From Phoenix dactylifera (Eukaryota > Streptophyta > Magnoliopsida > Arecales > Arecaceae), in NCBI RefSeq assembly GCF_009389715.1, contig NC_052407.1, positions 3,475,154 through 3,539,153 on the forward strand: a DNA stretch of 64,000 nucleotides, read 5' to 3'. Both the position numbers and the translations under genes were made by a program. Of this stretch, positions 35,809 through 50,800 are shown one piece after another. Under the pieces are notes generated by a model. That model was given only the letters and a program-made list of their open reading frames with translations. It searched no databases and was not told the origin of the DNA. Each line of letters begins with the position of its first letter. Position 1 is the first letter of the stretch.

Positions 35809-38800
35809 ATGGACCTCGGCGTCCTTCCCATGCCCGCCCCTCTATCCTTCTCTTCCTCCTCCTTCCTCTCCCGAAACCCTCGCACCCTTCTCCTTTCTAG
35901 GCCATTCCCTCCCCCTCCCGACCCCAGAAGAAGGCGTCGCCACGGCCGGGGAAGGGTTCTTGGAGCTTCTCTCTCCGGCGCCGCGGATGGGCCGGAGAAA
36001 TTCTCATGGCGCAGGGTCTCCGAGTCCATGCGCCGCGGCTCGGTGCGGTTCTTGGCCAGTTTTGGGGAATACCTCAGGAAGGAGACCGGGCTTGATCTGG
36101 AGCAAGCCAATCTCAAGGCTCGCGAGCTGCTCGATGGTGCCCGGGGAGCTGCGGAGAAGGGCAGAGGGGTGGTGGATCGGTTCAGGTTGGAATTGGTCCC
36201 CGAGTTTATAGGGTGGAACAAGTGGGAGAATTGGAAGGTGCCGTTTTTCTTCTCTAAATTTGTCTCTTTTTTTTTTGTAGTCCAATTTATTACTCTGAAC
36301 GCAGTTTCATTGGATTAGCTGATAAAAGAATCACCTTATCAATGCTGGATCAACTGATGTAAATTAGAATCTTTATGTGAGCGTAGCGTCTTGTTTTCAT
36401 TGCTTGTGTTACATGTCATCATACGAGTTGCTTATTCTAATTTCTAATGCTATTTTAGTCACTGATTGTTTCTATAATTCCCGTAGTATGATTACTCATT
36501 CAGCATACATCTGAATAAATTCTTGGGGATCAAAGTTTTTATAACTGTAGAATGTTGACTCTTGGAACTTTGATTCAGGATATTTGATGATCAATAGCCA
36601 TAAACCCTAAGATATGAGGGGGATCGGGTTGAACTTGGAAGGCATAGAGGAAGGGAGATTGCTGGAACACATATAATGTTGATCTGTTTGATTTAGAATA
36701 TGAGGTGAGGGAGGAGAAAAGCTTTAAAAAAAATCTTACTGCTATAAAGGGTGACTAGTGGGGCTCTGATGCATAATTTTTGGCCCTCTCTTGAAAGAAA
36801 CTGAAGGAGAAAAGGGCCATTCTTGCAGTCCTTATGAGTAAATGAAGAAGAGGCATAAAGCAAAGGGATGATATGTTCAAAGAGGGAAAATTGAAGAAGA
36901 AAAGGAAGAAAAATGAAAGAGAAATTATGAAAAGAGAAGAAAAGGAAGAAGTGAAAATGAAGAAAGAATGGGAAGGGAAAAATCATTGTTGTGTTTTTTT
37001 CAGGAGAAAAATATTGTGGTGCAAGAAAATAGGCTAAGAATTATCTGCCTAGATTGGTCAAGCAACTATAGATTTTCATGGATTATGATAGATTTTCTGT
37101 TTTCCTGAAAACAGTTTAACCTGTGGAGAATCATCGGATTTTTTCTTAATACATACAAAAATTTTCTATACAGCGATTCTTTTGTATGACAACCAGTTAT
37201 CTTAGTGCTGTTTTATGCTTTGTAAACTGAAATTTTACTGTTAACTTGGACATGCTCAATTATTTCATGCACTGCTTTATAAATTTGTCTATTAATGGTT
37301 AATGTGTAAGATAAGCAAATACATCCATTCAATGTCCTCAGGACAAGGAGAAGTGGGAGCCAAGACGTGTTGGGGCCTTGATTTTGTATATTATTGTTGT
37401 TACAATAATATGTCAGAAAACCTATGTGGCTTTTACAAGTTATTTTGATCGTCGAAGCAAGAGAGAACTGACTGAGGCTTTCATGGAGGCATTGATTCCC
37501 GAGCCATCACCTGCTAATGTTAGGAAGTAAGTGCATAATGGTTTACTTGGAATTGGTCTAATTAGCCTTTTCTCTTTGTACATGCTATTAATTAGGAAAG
37601 TTAATGACCTTGTGGTGTAATCATGATATCTCCTTATTTTATTTTTAATTTTATTTTGTTGATGAAAAGATTCTCTTGTAGTGCATGATGATATGCATTA
37701 AATGTTTAAAGGAGATGACATGCTAATCCTAGAGAGTCCACTATTTGCATGTCCATCCTTGAGGCTTGCTCTATGTTTGAAAAGCAAATTAAGTTATTTC
37801 TGGGTAAAAGAGATCTTGCTATGTATTTAGATGGATGACTAGATGGTGTTTTGATCCAACACTAAGCACTAGAACATCAGGAGGTTTCATAACATCATTC
37901 ACAAATCAAGGTATGTCTCCTAAATCGCTAGATACTAATGAATAAGTGAAATCCTGTGAAATCTTTTTCTTTAGCCATCAATTTCCTGTGTCGATGAATT
38001 CATACAAAGTAACATGCATATAGATTAACAATTAGATGTTGTGACAGTTGACCATTAAAAAGTAGATCATCAGGAGAAATTATGGTAGCACCATCCACAA
38101 TGTGAAGTTTGTACCTTTTACCTGCTAGATGGCATGCCATATATACATGCATCCACCAACTCATAATATTGATAACATAAGAACTAGCTAACAACCGACT
38201 TCCACCTATGTGCATGCATAATACTTGGGCTGACAAAGTTGAACTTGTTTTAGCTCTTTAAGTTCTCAACATGAGGAATAGTACTCATGAAAACAAGCAA
38301 AGCAAAGGATTGAATGCCTAGGCTGTGAACCTTTTAATTCATGATATTCTTGATTGGTGGTTGGTGAATCTACATCCAGTATGATGTTGGATTTATCCAT
38401 GGAAATTTTAGTCTCAGTGTGTTTAGCTTCAAACTTGCATGGAAGAAATACAATGGGCGTTTTAAACTGCTTATAATTGAATTGTAAGGATAAGGAGTTG
38501 GATAATTACTTAATATTTTTGGGTTGTGTCACATAAAGATTCCTGATGGCTAAAACATTACATTGGGATGTCTGGACATCAGAATGATATCCTACAAGAT
38601 ATATAGAGATTTGCATGTCCTTTATACCCTTGTAATGTTATATTTTGCAGGGATTCTGTAGTGAATTCAATCAACTTAGCATGATTTTCACTTGATAAAA
38701 AACCTGCTCCAATTGCAAATCTCATTGTTACAAGGAGTCATATATCTGAGGGTGCATCATCAAGAAGCTTACTAATATAAAGGTAGAAATGACCATTGGT

Positions 38801-41800
38801 CCTAACTTTGACTATCTTTTGTATATATGAACTAAGGGAGGGATGCAGCTTGTCAGTACTTGACTACTGCAGAGGTGCTTTATATCTGGTTCAAGCTCGA
38901 ACCGTACCAAAACATATTGGGAATTTTGTTTTATGCAGGACTACCATTATTTCACGTACAATTGTAACCATTTTTACACTAGCTGATTTCATATACAACT
39001 ACAACCATTTTCATACAAGCTATGTTTCCATTTTGTATCTTGATTCGTTGATGCTCTCAGATTATGTATCCTACTTAAAGTTCAAAAATCAGAAATTTCT
39101 CTCGTGTTATATCTTTCTACTGATAACCGTATTTGTCCAGCATTTCATGTACGCAAATAATTCTTCTAGTTCATGGATGTTGTGTAAGCTATAAAAAGTT
39201 CTACATATTAGACCTTGTTCCCTGTCTTAACTTCAACCCCCTTTTTGCTCTCTTTTTTTTTCAGAATTTTTGTAATGCAATCAGTATTCAAATTCTTGAT
39301 ATGTCACCATGTTTACAACCTGGATGTATTAGTATGGAAATTGAAAACTGGAGCTTCTTTTACACTTGGTTATCATTTTTACTGCAGATACAAGAAAAGC
39401 ATATGGATGAAGACAATGCCCAAAGGACTAAAAATTAAGAAATTTATTGAAGGACCAGGAGGGGCACTTATTCAAGATGATTCTTATGTTGGAGAAGATG
39501 CATGGAGTGATGATCCTGAACCTGCTCAAGATACCGTAAGTAAAGTTATTGACAGTGATACAAGGTTAAGCATTGAACAAAAGAAAGAGTTAAAGGGAAG
39601 CTTGGGCATTTCAGGTGGGTTTCCCATTTTTTTGTGTTTTAACCCTCTTTGTAGGTTAAAATTCTTTAACAAATGATATAATATTTTAATTACGCATACC
39701 ATTTCCACAGTCCAAATGCTAGTTAGGATATGTTGATATTAACATTTGCATATTCTGTGTCTCATGTAAAAAAAAATAATGCTATGGCCCTGCATGTATG
39801 AGTTGCTTGGTTGTTTAATAGTAAACCAGCTGGGCAAACCCATATTGATTCTCATAAAGCATCGAAAAATCTCTCACTATCCACTTTCCATATGGATTAC
39901 AGTTGAGGCTGGCACTTCAATAGAAAAGCAAGAAGGTTCAACAAACTGGCGAGAGCGACTAGGAATGTGGAAGGAAATTCTGAGAAAGGATAAATTAGCT
40001 GAGCAAATTAGTTCAATTAATGCTAAATACGTAGTTGATTTTGATATGCAAGAAGTGGAGAAAAGTTTGCGCAAAGAAGTGGTGGAGAAGGTGTCAGATA
40101 CACAAGGTAGTAGAGCATTATGGATTTCCAAGAGATGGTGGCTTTATCGTCCAAAATTACCTTATACATATTTTCTTGATAAACTTGATTGCTCCGAGGT
40201 AATAATTCTATCATTTCTATCAGCATGGTCTAACATCAGATTTTATTTCTGTAGTTGTTTCTTTGTTTTTTGTTTTGGTTTTCCTTGGTTACTCTATGCA
40301 GTTAAAGCTGTATGTTGCAAACAGGTTGCTGCTGTTGTCTTTTCTGAGGACCTGAAAAAAGTATATGTAACAATGAAAGAAGGATTTCCTTTGGAGTATG
40401 TAGTAAGTTTGATGCCTAATTTTTCCCTCCAGTTACATTTTTGGTGCAAGATCAGAAAAAAATGCAATCCATGTTACTGCATATTAAACCTGAACTTGAT
40501 CATGGATGAATTTATGTTTTGTAGGTTGATATTCCTCTTGATCCGTACTTGTTTGAGACTGTCTCAAGCTCAGGTGTTGAAGTGGATCTCCTTCAGAAAC
40601 AGCAAATTCATTATTTCCTTAAAGTTGTGGTTGCATTAGCTCCAGGTTTGCTTATTTTGTATCTTATAAGAGAGTCTGTGATGCTTTTGCATATCACATC
40701 TCGGCGATATCTCTATAAAAAGTATAACCAACTTTTGACATGGCTTCTGCAGAGAACTTTATTCTGGTGAGCTTCATGGCTGCAACTCTAGTTGCTTTTC
40801 TTGTTTTGTTATTTTAGGGACTATTATATGCTAATCCACTGAACTGATAAATCTATTGTATGTATTCTAGCCAGTAGAGAGTTCTGATGAGACGAAATCA
40901 ATGTATAAGGAAGTCGTTTTAGGGGGTGATGTTTGGGATCTTCTGGATGAGGTCATGATTTATATGAATAATCCTATGCAGTATTATGAAAAGGAAGTGG
41001 CATTTGTGCGGGTAATCTTTCTTACTTCACTTTTTTTTCTCAATATTATGAAAATGTATATAATAATGAACAGCTCGCACAGGCAACCATTATGAAACAG
41101 GCTTAGTGCCTAATAATTGTGGCTAGTGGTGAAGGGTCAGCTCCCAGCTGGCAGGCTCCCTTATCGGCAAAAATTTTAATGGGCATAGTCCTGTTTTCTA
41201 AGGGCTGTCTGTGAGGGTTGTTCATTGTTTTAGCATTGCTCTAATATAAAATATCTTTTTGTCTACTTATTGTGGCATAGGGGTATGATATGATCTAAAA
41301 TATTATCTAATTCCATGCTAGGGTTTACTTCTCTCTGGACCACCGGGGACTGGAAAAACACTCTTTGCACGGACGCTTGCGAAGGAAAGTGGCATGCCGT
41401 TTGTTTTTGCTTCTGGTGCTGAATTTACAGATAGTGAAAAAAGTGGGGCGGCAAGGATTAATGAGATTTTCTCCATCGCCAAAAGAAATGTATTCATTCT
41501 CTCATCCTTTGTTCTAAAATATAATATGATATTTTCTGTTTCTGAATTCTGACCAGTCTGCACTGGATGTAACTTGATTACTAATATAATAATAATATGG
41601 CTTGTTAATGATGACTAACAAGATACATGAAGCCTGCAAATTATTCCTTTGTTTTTCTTTTATTTTTTTTAGCGAGAAGATTTGTAAGGCTCATGAAGTC
41701 ACAGAAATAATTGAAGTCTTGATGTTTGAGATATTGAAATAAAGAAAAAAAGAGATCTCTATTTGCAAGTGAACTTGAGAATATATATATATATATATAT

Positions 41801-44800
41801 ATATGTCACAACATTTTCTGCTTCCTTTAAGTCTGATCTTTGCATAGTTTATTCTTTTATCATTTATCTATTCCTTTCCTCCGCTCATGATGTTTTGCTG
41901 TCCTATTCCCTGATCAGTTATAATGTGCTTATGAGAACTCCTTTCAGAGTGATCTCTCAATGTGGTCAAATCTGGTTCTACCATTCCTCTCCTTGAATTG
42001 TTTTTAGAAATTAACTTTTCTTTTTAAAAGAATGTGACACTATATTTTTCTTGTGTAGGACCTCTAATTGGTAGATCATTCCATTTTTGTTTCTGTTAGA
42101 AGAAAAACTTATTTATCTAAAACCAGGGATTGGTTTCAATTGTTGAATTTTCTGAAACTTATTTTCCAGTTTCCATTTATTGTTAAATCAGTTTTCTGAA
42201 AGAAAACAAAATTGAAGTCTGATGGAAAAGGGTTTGTTTTCTATTCTGAGAACTGTGCTGAAATCAGTGGTCATTTCCGGCATTGCAAGAAAGAAAAAAA
42301 AAAACTCTGATGCATATTTTCTGGTTTCTGGTTTCTGTTTCTGTTGCTGTTTTTAAAAGCTACTTGCTGTTTCTTTTTCCTGTTTGCTGATGCTGTTTGC
42401 TGAAGAAGACAACCTTCCCACCCCCCAGATTTCTGTTTTCTGAATTTTATGCAGAATTTACTGAATCTCAGATAATGGTGCTGGGAATTTTAAATCTGAG
42501 ACATATACCTGTGCTTGTTTGAATCTCTGCATGATATAGAGATTAAATAAACCTTCTTTTGCTGCTTGTACCCTTCAAAACTGAAATTTTGAATACTGCT
42601 TGTGCCCTGACTACCCTGCTTGAAGAATCTCCTGCCCTACATATATTTGTCTTAATCACTGAATCATATAAATTCTAGACTTGATTTAAATTTTGATCTA
42701 ACTTAACTAATCCTTACACTAAAACCAAACATACTACCAAGGTTCCCTGAACCAGTACTTGGGCTTGTACTGGTAAGCTATCAGTTTGTATGTTATTGGT
42801 ATGTACCGTACTGACCCACTGGAGCTAGGAGAGGAAGGGGGAGAGAGAGTGAGAGGGAGGGGGAGAGAGAGAGAGAGAGGGAGAGAGAGGGAGGGGGAGG
42901 AGGACAGAGAGGGGAGCTATCAGCCTTGTCATTTGCTATGGCAGCTATGGCAGTGAAAAGCCTAAAACCCAAGTAGTTTAAAGATAATTAGGCTTAGGGT
43001 TTAAAGATAATTAGGCTAGTTTGGCCCTTCAGCCGAGTCGAACCACTCAAAACCGAGTGGAACCAGGTGGTTCTGCTCGATTTGGAGCAATTTGGGCTAA
43101 TTTGCGTTGAATCCCAAACTGAATTGCTGAACCAACCTAGTTTCGCACCAATTCAGTTTGGTACGCCGCGAGCCAAGTAGTTGAAGTCGTTTGGCAGACA
43201 TTGCATACAACTAAGATATAAAGTTTGATCATATTTGTCTTTGGTCCTTTCTATCACCTTCCAACCATGATAGCTTGGTTGAAATGAGTTCGTTTGATGT
43301 ATCTAATAAATCCAGTAGGTGCATCGTAGCGAGGCATCCCAAGATCATAGAAAGTTTAGTTGTAGTGCACTCCTGAATCGTCGATATGGTCCCAAAGGAT
43401 TATGATAAAATAAAAAAAAATTAAAATTAAAGAGATTGCCCGAACCTTCTTCAACTGCCTATACATATGATGGTATCATATGTCAACCAGTTTCAAGCAG
43501 GATGCCACATTATTCTATAGTGGCATAACTTACTTTCCATTGCATATATTCTCTTAGTGAACATCTCTTAGTGAAAACTAATGCAAACTAAGAAGTAGAT
43601 CCCGTGATTGGTCTCACAATCTTACCAATGATACATGTCTGTCTTATTTTGTAAATATCATCTTAACATGATATTTGCAAGCATGGGCGCATTAATTTTT
43701 GCAAGTATGATCCATGGATTTGCACTAATTATTCTTCACTTATCTTGCTTCTTCCAATGTACAATTCTATTACATGTTCCAAAGAGTTTAATTATAATAA
43801 GAAATATTATAGTTTTTTTTCTTTCAGATACACCTTTATTGCATTTTGTTGCTGATTTACTCTTTCATTGAAGTTTTTACTATCGAACTGTTCTTTCAAT
43901 GTCTATAATCTGGTTGCCTTATTAAATTTGACATTTATTTTTTTTTAAAATATTAGTACAATCAAGGTACGCCATACCATACCGAACTAGGCGGTACAAG
44001 ACATACCATATCGTACTGGTTCGGTACCGGTAATATATGGTACGGGTTGCGTACCGACACTCAATATATTGAATCGGCCTCCATATCGAGCGTACCAACA
44101 TAGTAACAGGATGACATCGGTATGGGGCCCATTACTGAGATGGCGTACCTTGAGCACAACATTCAGCTGCTTTTTGTCCAATTAGAGATTTTAGTTTTAT
44201 ATGTTGTAAACAAGCCAGTGATCCTCTTGGCAGGCTCCTTCTTTTGTGTTTGTGGATGAAATTGATGCTATTGCGGGACGACATGCGAGGAAGGATCCAC
44301 GCAGACGGGCAACTTTTGAGGCTCTAATTACTCAGCTTGATGGAGAGTATGTTTTTCTCCTTGTTTGTTCCTATCTTCTTCAAGTGTTGTTGAGTGTATA
44401 GAAGAGAAACCCTTCACAAGAGAAAAATCTCAAAGAATTGGATATGTTTCAATTAATATACTAAATTCATGTCACACTAAGGTAAGTATGACTGCCAACT
44501 AACGCAGCTAATAAAGCCTTTGGAGGTTGTTACCAAGGACTTTGGTTTGAGTCCTGCCCTCACCCTCATTTCAGATGGGTTTTTCTGTCCTCATTCTAAA
44601 ATGATCATGAAGGCAGGTATAACATGTTGCTAAATTTGTGCCAAACTAAGAGTTGGTGAATTCAGCAAGTTGATTTGTCTCTCTGTTTTCAGGGCTAGTA
44701 ACTCAAAATTCTATTTGTTTCATTAGCTTTCATTGAGTATGACTGTGTCTGTTATAATTTGGATGACATGGAAGTCTAAAAAAACTTGTTATGCCCCTTT

Positions 44801-47800
44801 CTGATTAAATGTTGTTTCTATCTTGGTGGAGTTAAAGTCACTTAGGCAAGTAAAAAGATGAATTTAGAGCTGATTGAATCAAATATATAACAATTTTTTG
44901 CATATATCAGTTCCTAGTAATTCTTGAATGTTAATTCTATAAAATCCTGCTAATAGTTTACAACACTACATATTGGTAATAACTAGCCTATCTATTTATA
45001 GTTCTAACTTAAGTAAATATGTGCTGTTAGGGTCTTATTGTAAGAAATGTTTTAGGGCATATGCGAACAGTTGACTTAAATGATCATTGCATTCATTAGG
45101 TTACTATATCGGTACTAAAAATGTTACTCTCTTTGGTAGCCATTGTCTATTCACAAGCAATATTTTCATATGCATTCTTTGATCTTGTGGTAATATTGGC
45201 ATGTGGATTGGAGAAAGTATCACAAGTTATTTATGATTTGCAATAATTTCTTCTAAAGTTGATTTTCTCTACTTATTTGAATGTTCTATCATTTTTTAAT
45301 CCCTTATATCTGAATCTTAATTTATTCTATCTTTTTATTTAATTTTAGTTATTTTTATTTGAAAAATTTACATTTTATGGGTCACTGGGTTGCTTCTCTT
45401 AAGTCAAATTGTGAGTGGGCATTGTGAATATGAGTCACATATTTTTCAACCTCAATCTTAACTTCATTGTACTGAAGCTGGTAACTAATAATTGGTCCTT
45501 ACTGTTCTGTGGTCACTTGCAATTTTGTCATGCACGCTATGGTAACTAGAGTATGGCACAAGCAATGCATGTGTCATGGAAATGCAGAGGCATGGAGCTT
45601 CATGAATGCATTTTCAAGGAAGGTTTGATACTTGATATAATCAAGGCTATAGCAAACTGGTACCCCCGCATTGCAGTGTTTTCCAACTTGCCTTTGTTCA
45701 ACTTTCATATGGCTTATTATCTACATTAGATCAGATATTTTTATGGACACCTGTATTCAAGGTTGTGGATTAGTGGGCGAATGTGTTATGCAGGGAAGAC
45801 TAAACTAGCAGTAGGGTTATTCTGTTTTTTTTTTGGGGTTTCATAGTGGAATTTTTATTTAACCCAAGTTGGTATTGTGATCAATGATGCCTAATAATAT
45901 ATGCTTTGTGTGAAAAATAGGCTTGTTGCTATATATGTTTTACTTTTTATTAAATTATCTCATATATAAACCTTTTTAGATTGTGCCCTGTCATCTAAGT
46001 GAAATACTGGTTATATGTGCCAACATAGGCCTGTTCTCAGGAGTTGTTTCTTTACAGGAAAGAAAAAACTGGTGTTGATCGTTTTTCTCTTAGACAAGCT
46101 GTAATATTCATCTGTGCAACTAACCGGCCAGATGAGTTGGATCCTGATTTTGTTCGCCCAGGGCGCATTGATCGGCGACTGTACATTGGTTTACCAGATG
46201 CTAAACAACGAGTTCAAATATTTGGTGTGCATAGTGTAGGAAAGAAGCTCACAGAAGATGTGGACTTCGAAAAGGTTAGAATTTTTTCCCCTCACTTTTT
46301 TCTCCCTAGAAAATGAAGTACTGTATGCTACTGTCGCATTCAGATTTTATATAACACTTGCATTACAGTTGATAAGGAGAACGTGTAACAAATTCAGCTA
46401 CCAGTCTACTATTTTGATTGCTTGTATCATTTGGCCCTTTTTTTCCTTAGCTGGGTTTAAATGTCCGATGATTTTAGTTATGAAAGATGTTAGTTGCATT
46501 GAAGGTAAGGAGTTAGAAATTCTTTTGATGACCTACTATGACTTTCCTGAGAAATGCCAACTATTGTATTAAAGTTGTTAGGCAGCCCGAGAGTAATTAA
46601 AAGAAAGTTAACTAATTTGATTAAATATAGGGGGAAAAATAGGAGACTGGTTAGATCTTTTTCCCGTTGCAAGACATTATATACAGTTTGATGCCCATTG
46701 TGGATAAACAATTTGTGATAAATAATCAGGAAAATAGATATTTCATGGCTAGGTATTGTGTCAAATTCAAATTAGTTTAGTCTTTAGTTAGCAGCGATCT
46801 TTGAGTCAGTCTCTGGGGAGGATATAGATCCAATGCTGGAAGATTGGTAGGTCAATTGAAAATTTGATATGATAACAACTGTGGCAGGTTGGATCTCAAT
46901 CCAATGCCAATTAGTGCATTCCAACTTTTTAGTTGGTTGAAATTGCCCTTGTTCCCAGATTTTGCTCGATTATTTTCTTTTTCCAATGAATTTCGAGTTT
47001 ATATGGGTTCAAGAGGCCTAATACAAATCCTAAGAGTAGTCAGGGCATTAGAATTCTATAAATACCTTTGCACCTCCTCATATTTTCTTGATAAAATCAT
47101 TAATATTTTTCTTCAAAAACTTTCATTCCTTTGGGTTGTGCAATGCCATAGTTACCATGCGAGATTGCAAAGATCTGCCCAAGAACCCTTGGTAGTGCAA
47201 CTTTGTGGACTCTTTTGGAGCTTGCACTGTGATGCTTGTTCCTGATTGAGAAGGGAGATTGCAATGCTTGCTGATATTCCTGTACCTTACTCTATTTCCT
47301 TTCCTTTCCTTCTTATTGTTTTATATTTCCTTATCTTCCACAGAACCAAAATTGCTTCTTGTTTCTCTCAACTCTGGTACCTAGCAGGACTCTGTCAACC
47401 TGACTCACTATCTGCATCGACAACTAAACAATTTCTTAAGTATCTCTTCTCTAACAACCTAAAATAGGTTTGCTTGTTCAATACAATTAGTGATTCAAAA
47501 AGTCCATTCTTACGAATTAAGAGGCTCCAGTTAGTGATCCTTTTTGATTATAATGAAACATCAGAAAGTAAAATGAGTAAAATTGAAGATAGATATACTC
47601 TTTAAAGGGTAGACTTTGGAACATGAAGAGTCAATGTCTATGAAGTTATTGAAAACTGACTTCTATGTGGAAAGTATAAAACTAGCTTAAGTGCATGATA
47701 GGCAATAGAATGTCAGTCGTCTTCTCCTCTGAAGATTAAACATGCAGTAATTAATTTCAGCTGCTTAGGTTTGTGATTGCCATTTGAGCTAAAAGACTGC

Positions 47801-50800
47801 ATCCTCATCCAATCACAAATCTCTTTTACTGATTTAAGTTAAAGGTATTATTTGTTTGCTGTTTACTGTCCATTGTCTATGACCAAAATCTTATGTAAAA
47901 TTTCCTCTTATGAGGATAAATGCATGAGATGCACATGGAATTTTGTTTTGTTCCAAATAAGGGAACTTGTTGGTTGATAACTTGATATAATGGGATGACA
48001 CTGTTCAACATTGGGATAGTCTGGTAGAGATATTGGAGGCCTAGTGGAAGGCCAAGGGATTCACACAAGCAATGTGGCTTATTTCATGGGTTCTTTTTGA
48101 TTGCTAAATTTAAGTCTGCATAACACTCTATCGAGACCTGCTAATCTGAACCGGTTGTTACATGAACTGGATATCTGCAGCACATTTCTCTCTGGGAGCC
48201 TGCAAGTGGAGGTATGCAATGAATAATAACCTACATTTACTGGAAAGATGTATTGCATGTAGACTTATGAGATGCCACTATATCATCTGGTCTTCATTAA
48301 TACTCCTGCTCACAGGATTAACATTAGATGGGTTATTCTACATTTTCAGATTTCAGCCGTTTTTAGGAATGGAGTTGCCTTTGTTCTGGGGTTTTCTGCA
48401 AATTCTTACTAATTTAGGAATTCCACAAGAGGAGTGTTAACAGTTTGGACAAGGATTGATATTTGATGGTTATGGTTGTGGTAATTCACAATGAATAATT
48501 ATAAAGCTGATTTGGATATATCACTCTTTTTTAATTATCACATTCAAGATGTTTGTAGAAGAAACACTATTTGACAAATCTGTCTTGACACAGCTCAACA
48601 TCCAGGAACATATCATGCTTTGGAATCTGAATGGATGCTGTACTTTAAACTTTCTGTCAAGTTGTATTACATGGACTGTGTGTATTGGAAGTTTTATTAT
48701 GCTGATATTATCATTTTGTGATTATCTGAATATTATTATTGATTGATGCCCTTTATGTTAAACAGCTTGTATTTCGTACTGTTGGCTATTCTGGAGCTGA
48801 TATCCGGAATCTTGTCAATGAAGCAGCAATAATGTCTGTAAGTTTAAAAAAATTCTTACATATTTTATCAAATGATTGGAGATCGTTGGTAAAGTTCCAT
48901 TATGTTTATTGGTTTCGTGAAAAGTAAGCAGTACTATTTACCATATAAACAAACCTCTATATGCTTGTAGCAGTATACATTTCTTTTAACTTGGAATTTG
49001 TAGCTTATGATAGTATTATGTGCTGAATTCATTTCTAGTTAATATTTCCATGGATGCGTAAATAAATTGGAAGGGATAGTAGTCTTCCATTAACTTTTTA
49101 TTGGCAACTGTTTTCTGGTCTTATCAAAGCTATCAGTGGGTAAACAAAAGCATACTTAAGTCATAGGCTGTATGGGATCTCTGGTGCTCTAGCTTTCTTC
49201 TCTCATTCCATTTACTTCTTGTTCTTGTCTCATCAGTTGATACCATATCAAAGCAAAGATATAGATGCAATTTCAGCAGAGAATCAAGTAAAACCAAGAT
49301 TCAAATCAAGTTGATGGCATGCAATAATCAAACGCAATCATTTTCAAAATCTTCTTTCTGATGAGTAAATCCACAAGAAAATACATCTATATAATTAAGC
49401 CTAAGTGGATTAAGTGGTGGGTTATGTAGAAGAGAGAGGAACAAGAAGAGGTGATAGCATGGATGGATGTTATGGCAAGGAAATGGATAAAATAGCAGTG
49501 ACTGTAGACTTGACCCTTTTTACAGATTATGGTGGAGAGTTCGAAAAGTTGAACTTTGATTATTTGCGATTATTTATATAATAAGTGGCTATACAATATG
49601 TAATCATATACAGTCTATGCATGCATGAGAAAACAAAATGCAACCCATTGTAGAGCAGTAGTCTCCAGCATAATTTTTGTAAGAAAGTTTGACTTTATCC
49701 TAGGTTGGCCATTGAGAAACTCCAAACTTTGAAAACTTATTTTAAATTTATATTATGTATATTACCAAGTTAGTGTAACTTTAAATACTTAAATATAATA
49801 ATCCAGTAGTTAGAATTTCATAGTTTTTGTTTTATATTTTCTTGGAAAGGCCAAAATAAGTGTCTTCAAGTGCTTATTCATGCAGCTCCAACATTTTGTC
49901 GTACAGGCTAATGGTGGTCTATTTTCTCATCATGAATGCTCACTTGGACTTCACCTTGAAGAGTAGATATTCTTGAATACATGACATATCTTTCCACTTG
50001 CCCTCATAAATAGTAAATTATCGCTTCTATGCACATAAAATAAACATTAACTTCTACCAGTTTCAGTTCATGTACTCCTTAAGGTTGAAAATATATGTTG
50101 TTAATTGGAAATTTTATTTTGTTATGGTAGGATTTGAAATTTATTTGTTCCTTAATTACCTTGTGAAATTCTAGACCAACTTTTCATTAAATAGGGAATG
50201 AATTATGCTAGCCTATGAAATCCTTACTATGTAATGGTTATGCACATCTATTTGGATCAATCTTGCCCTTTCCAGTAATCTAGATTCCTATTATGGCTTT
50301 CAGGTAAGGAAAGGCCATACCATGATTACCCAGCAGGACATAATCGATGTGCTAGACAAGCAATTGCTGGAGGGCATGGGTGTGCTGCTCACAGAAGAAG
50401 AGCAACAAAAATGTGAAGAAAGTGTAAGTATTCTTCTTTCTCAATAATTTTACTTGGATGCATATCTTCAATATCACAGCTGTATTTTTAACAAGGCATT
50501 TTGTTATTCATGTCCATGTGAAAGGTTTCTATTGAGACAAGGAGATTGTTGGCTGTCCATGAAGCTGGCCATATATTGTTAGCTCATATATTCCCCCGAT
50601 TTGATTGGCATGCATTCTCTCAGCTACTTCCTGGTGGCAAGGTATGAGTTTGACTCTGGATTTGGAGATTAGTGATGACTTGTCACTCCGATCAATGGAG
50701 ATTACTGCAGACTAGAGTCATCTATTCGGATGCTACTGTTAAGCTTTAGAAGTTATTCAAAATTGTCATCTGATATATCTGCATATAAATTTGTGCAGGA

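Noticed and set aside
35691-36221. 176-codon minus-strand frame opposite FTSHI4 exon 1
   Set aside because: It overlaps the transit peptide exon exactly and shows no protein family; typical GC-rich shadow.
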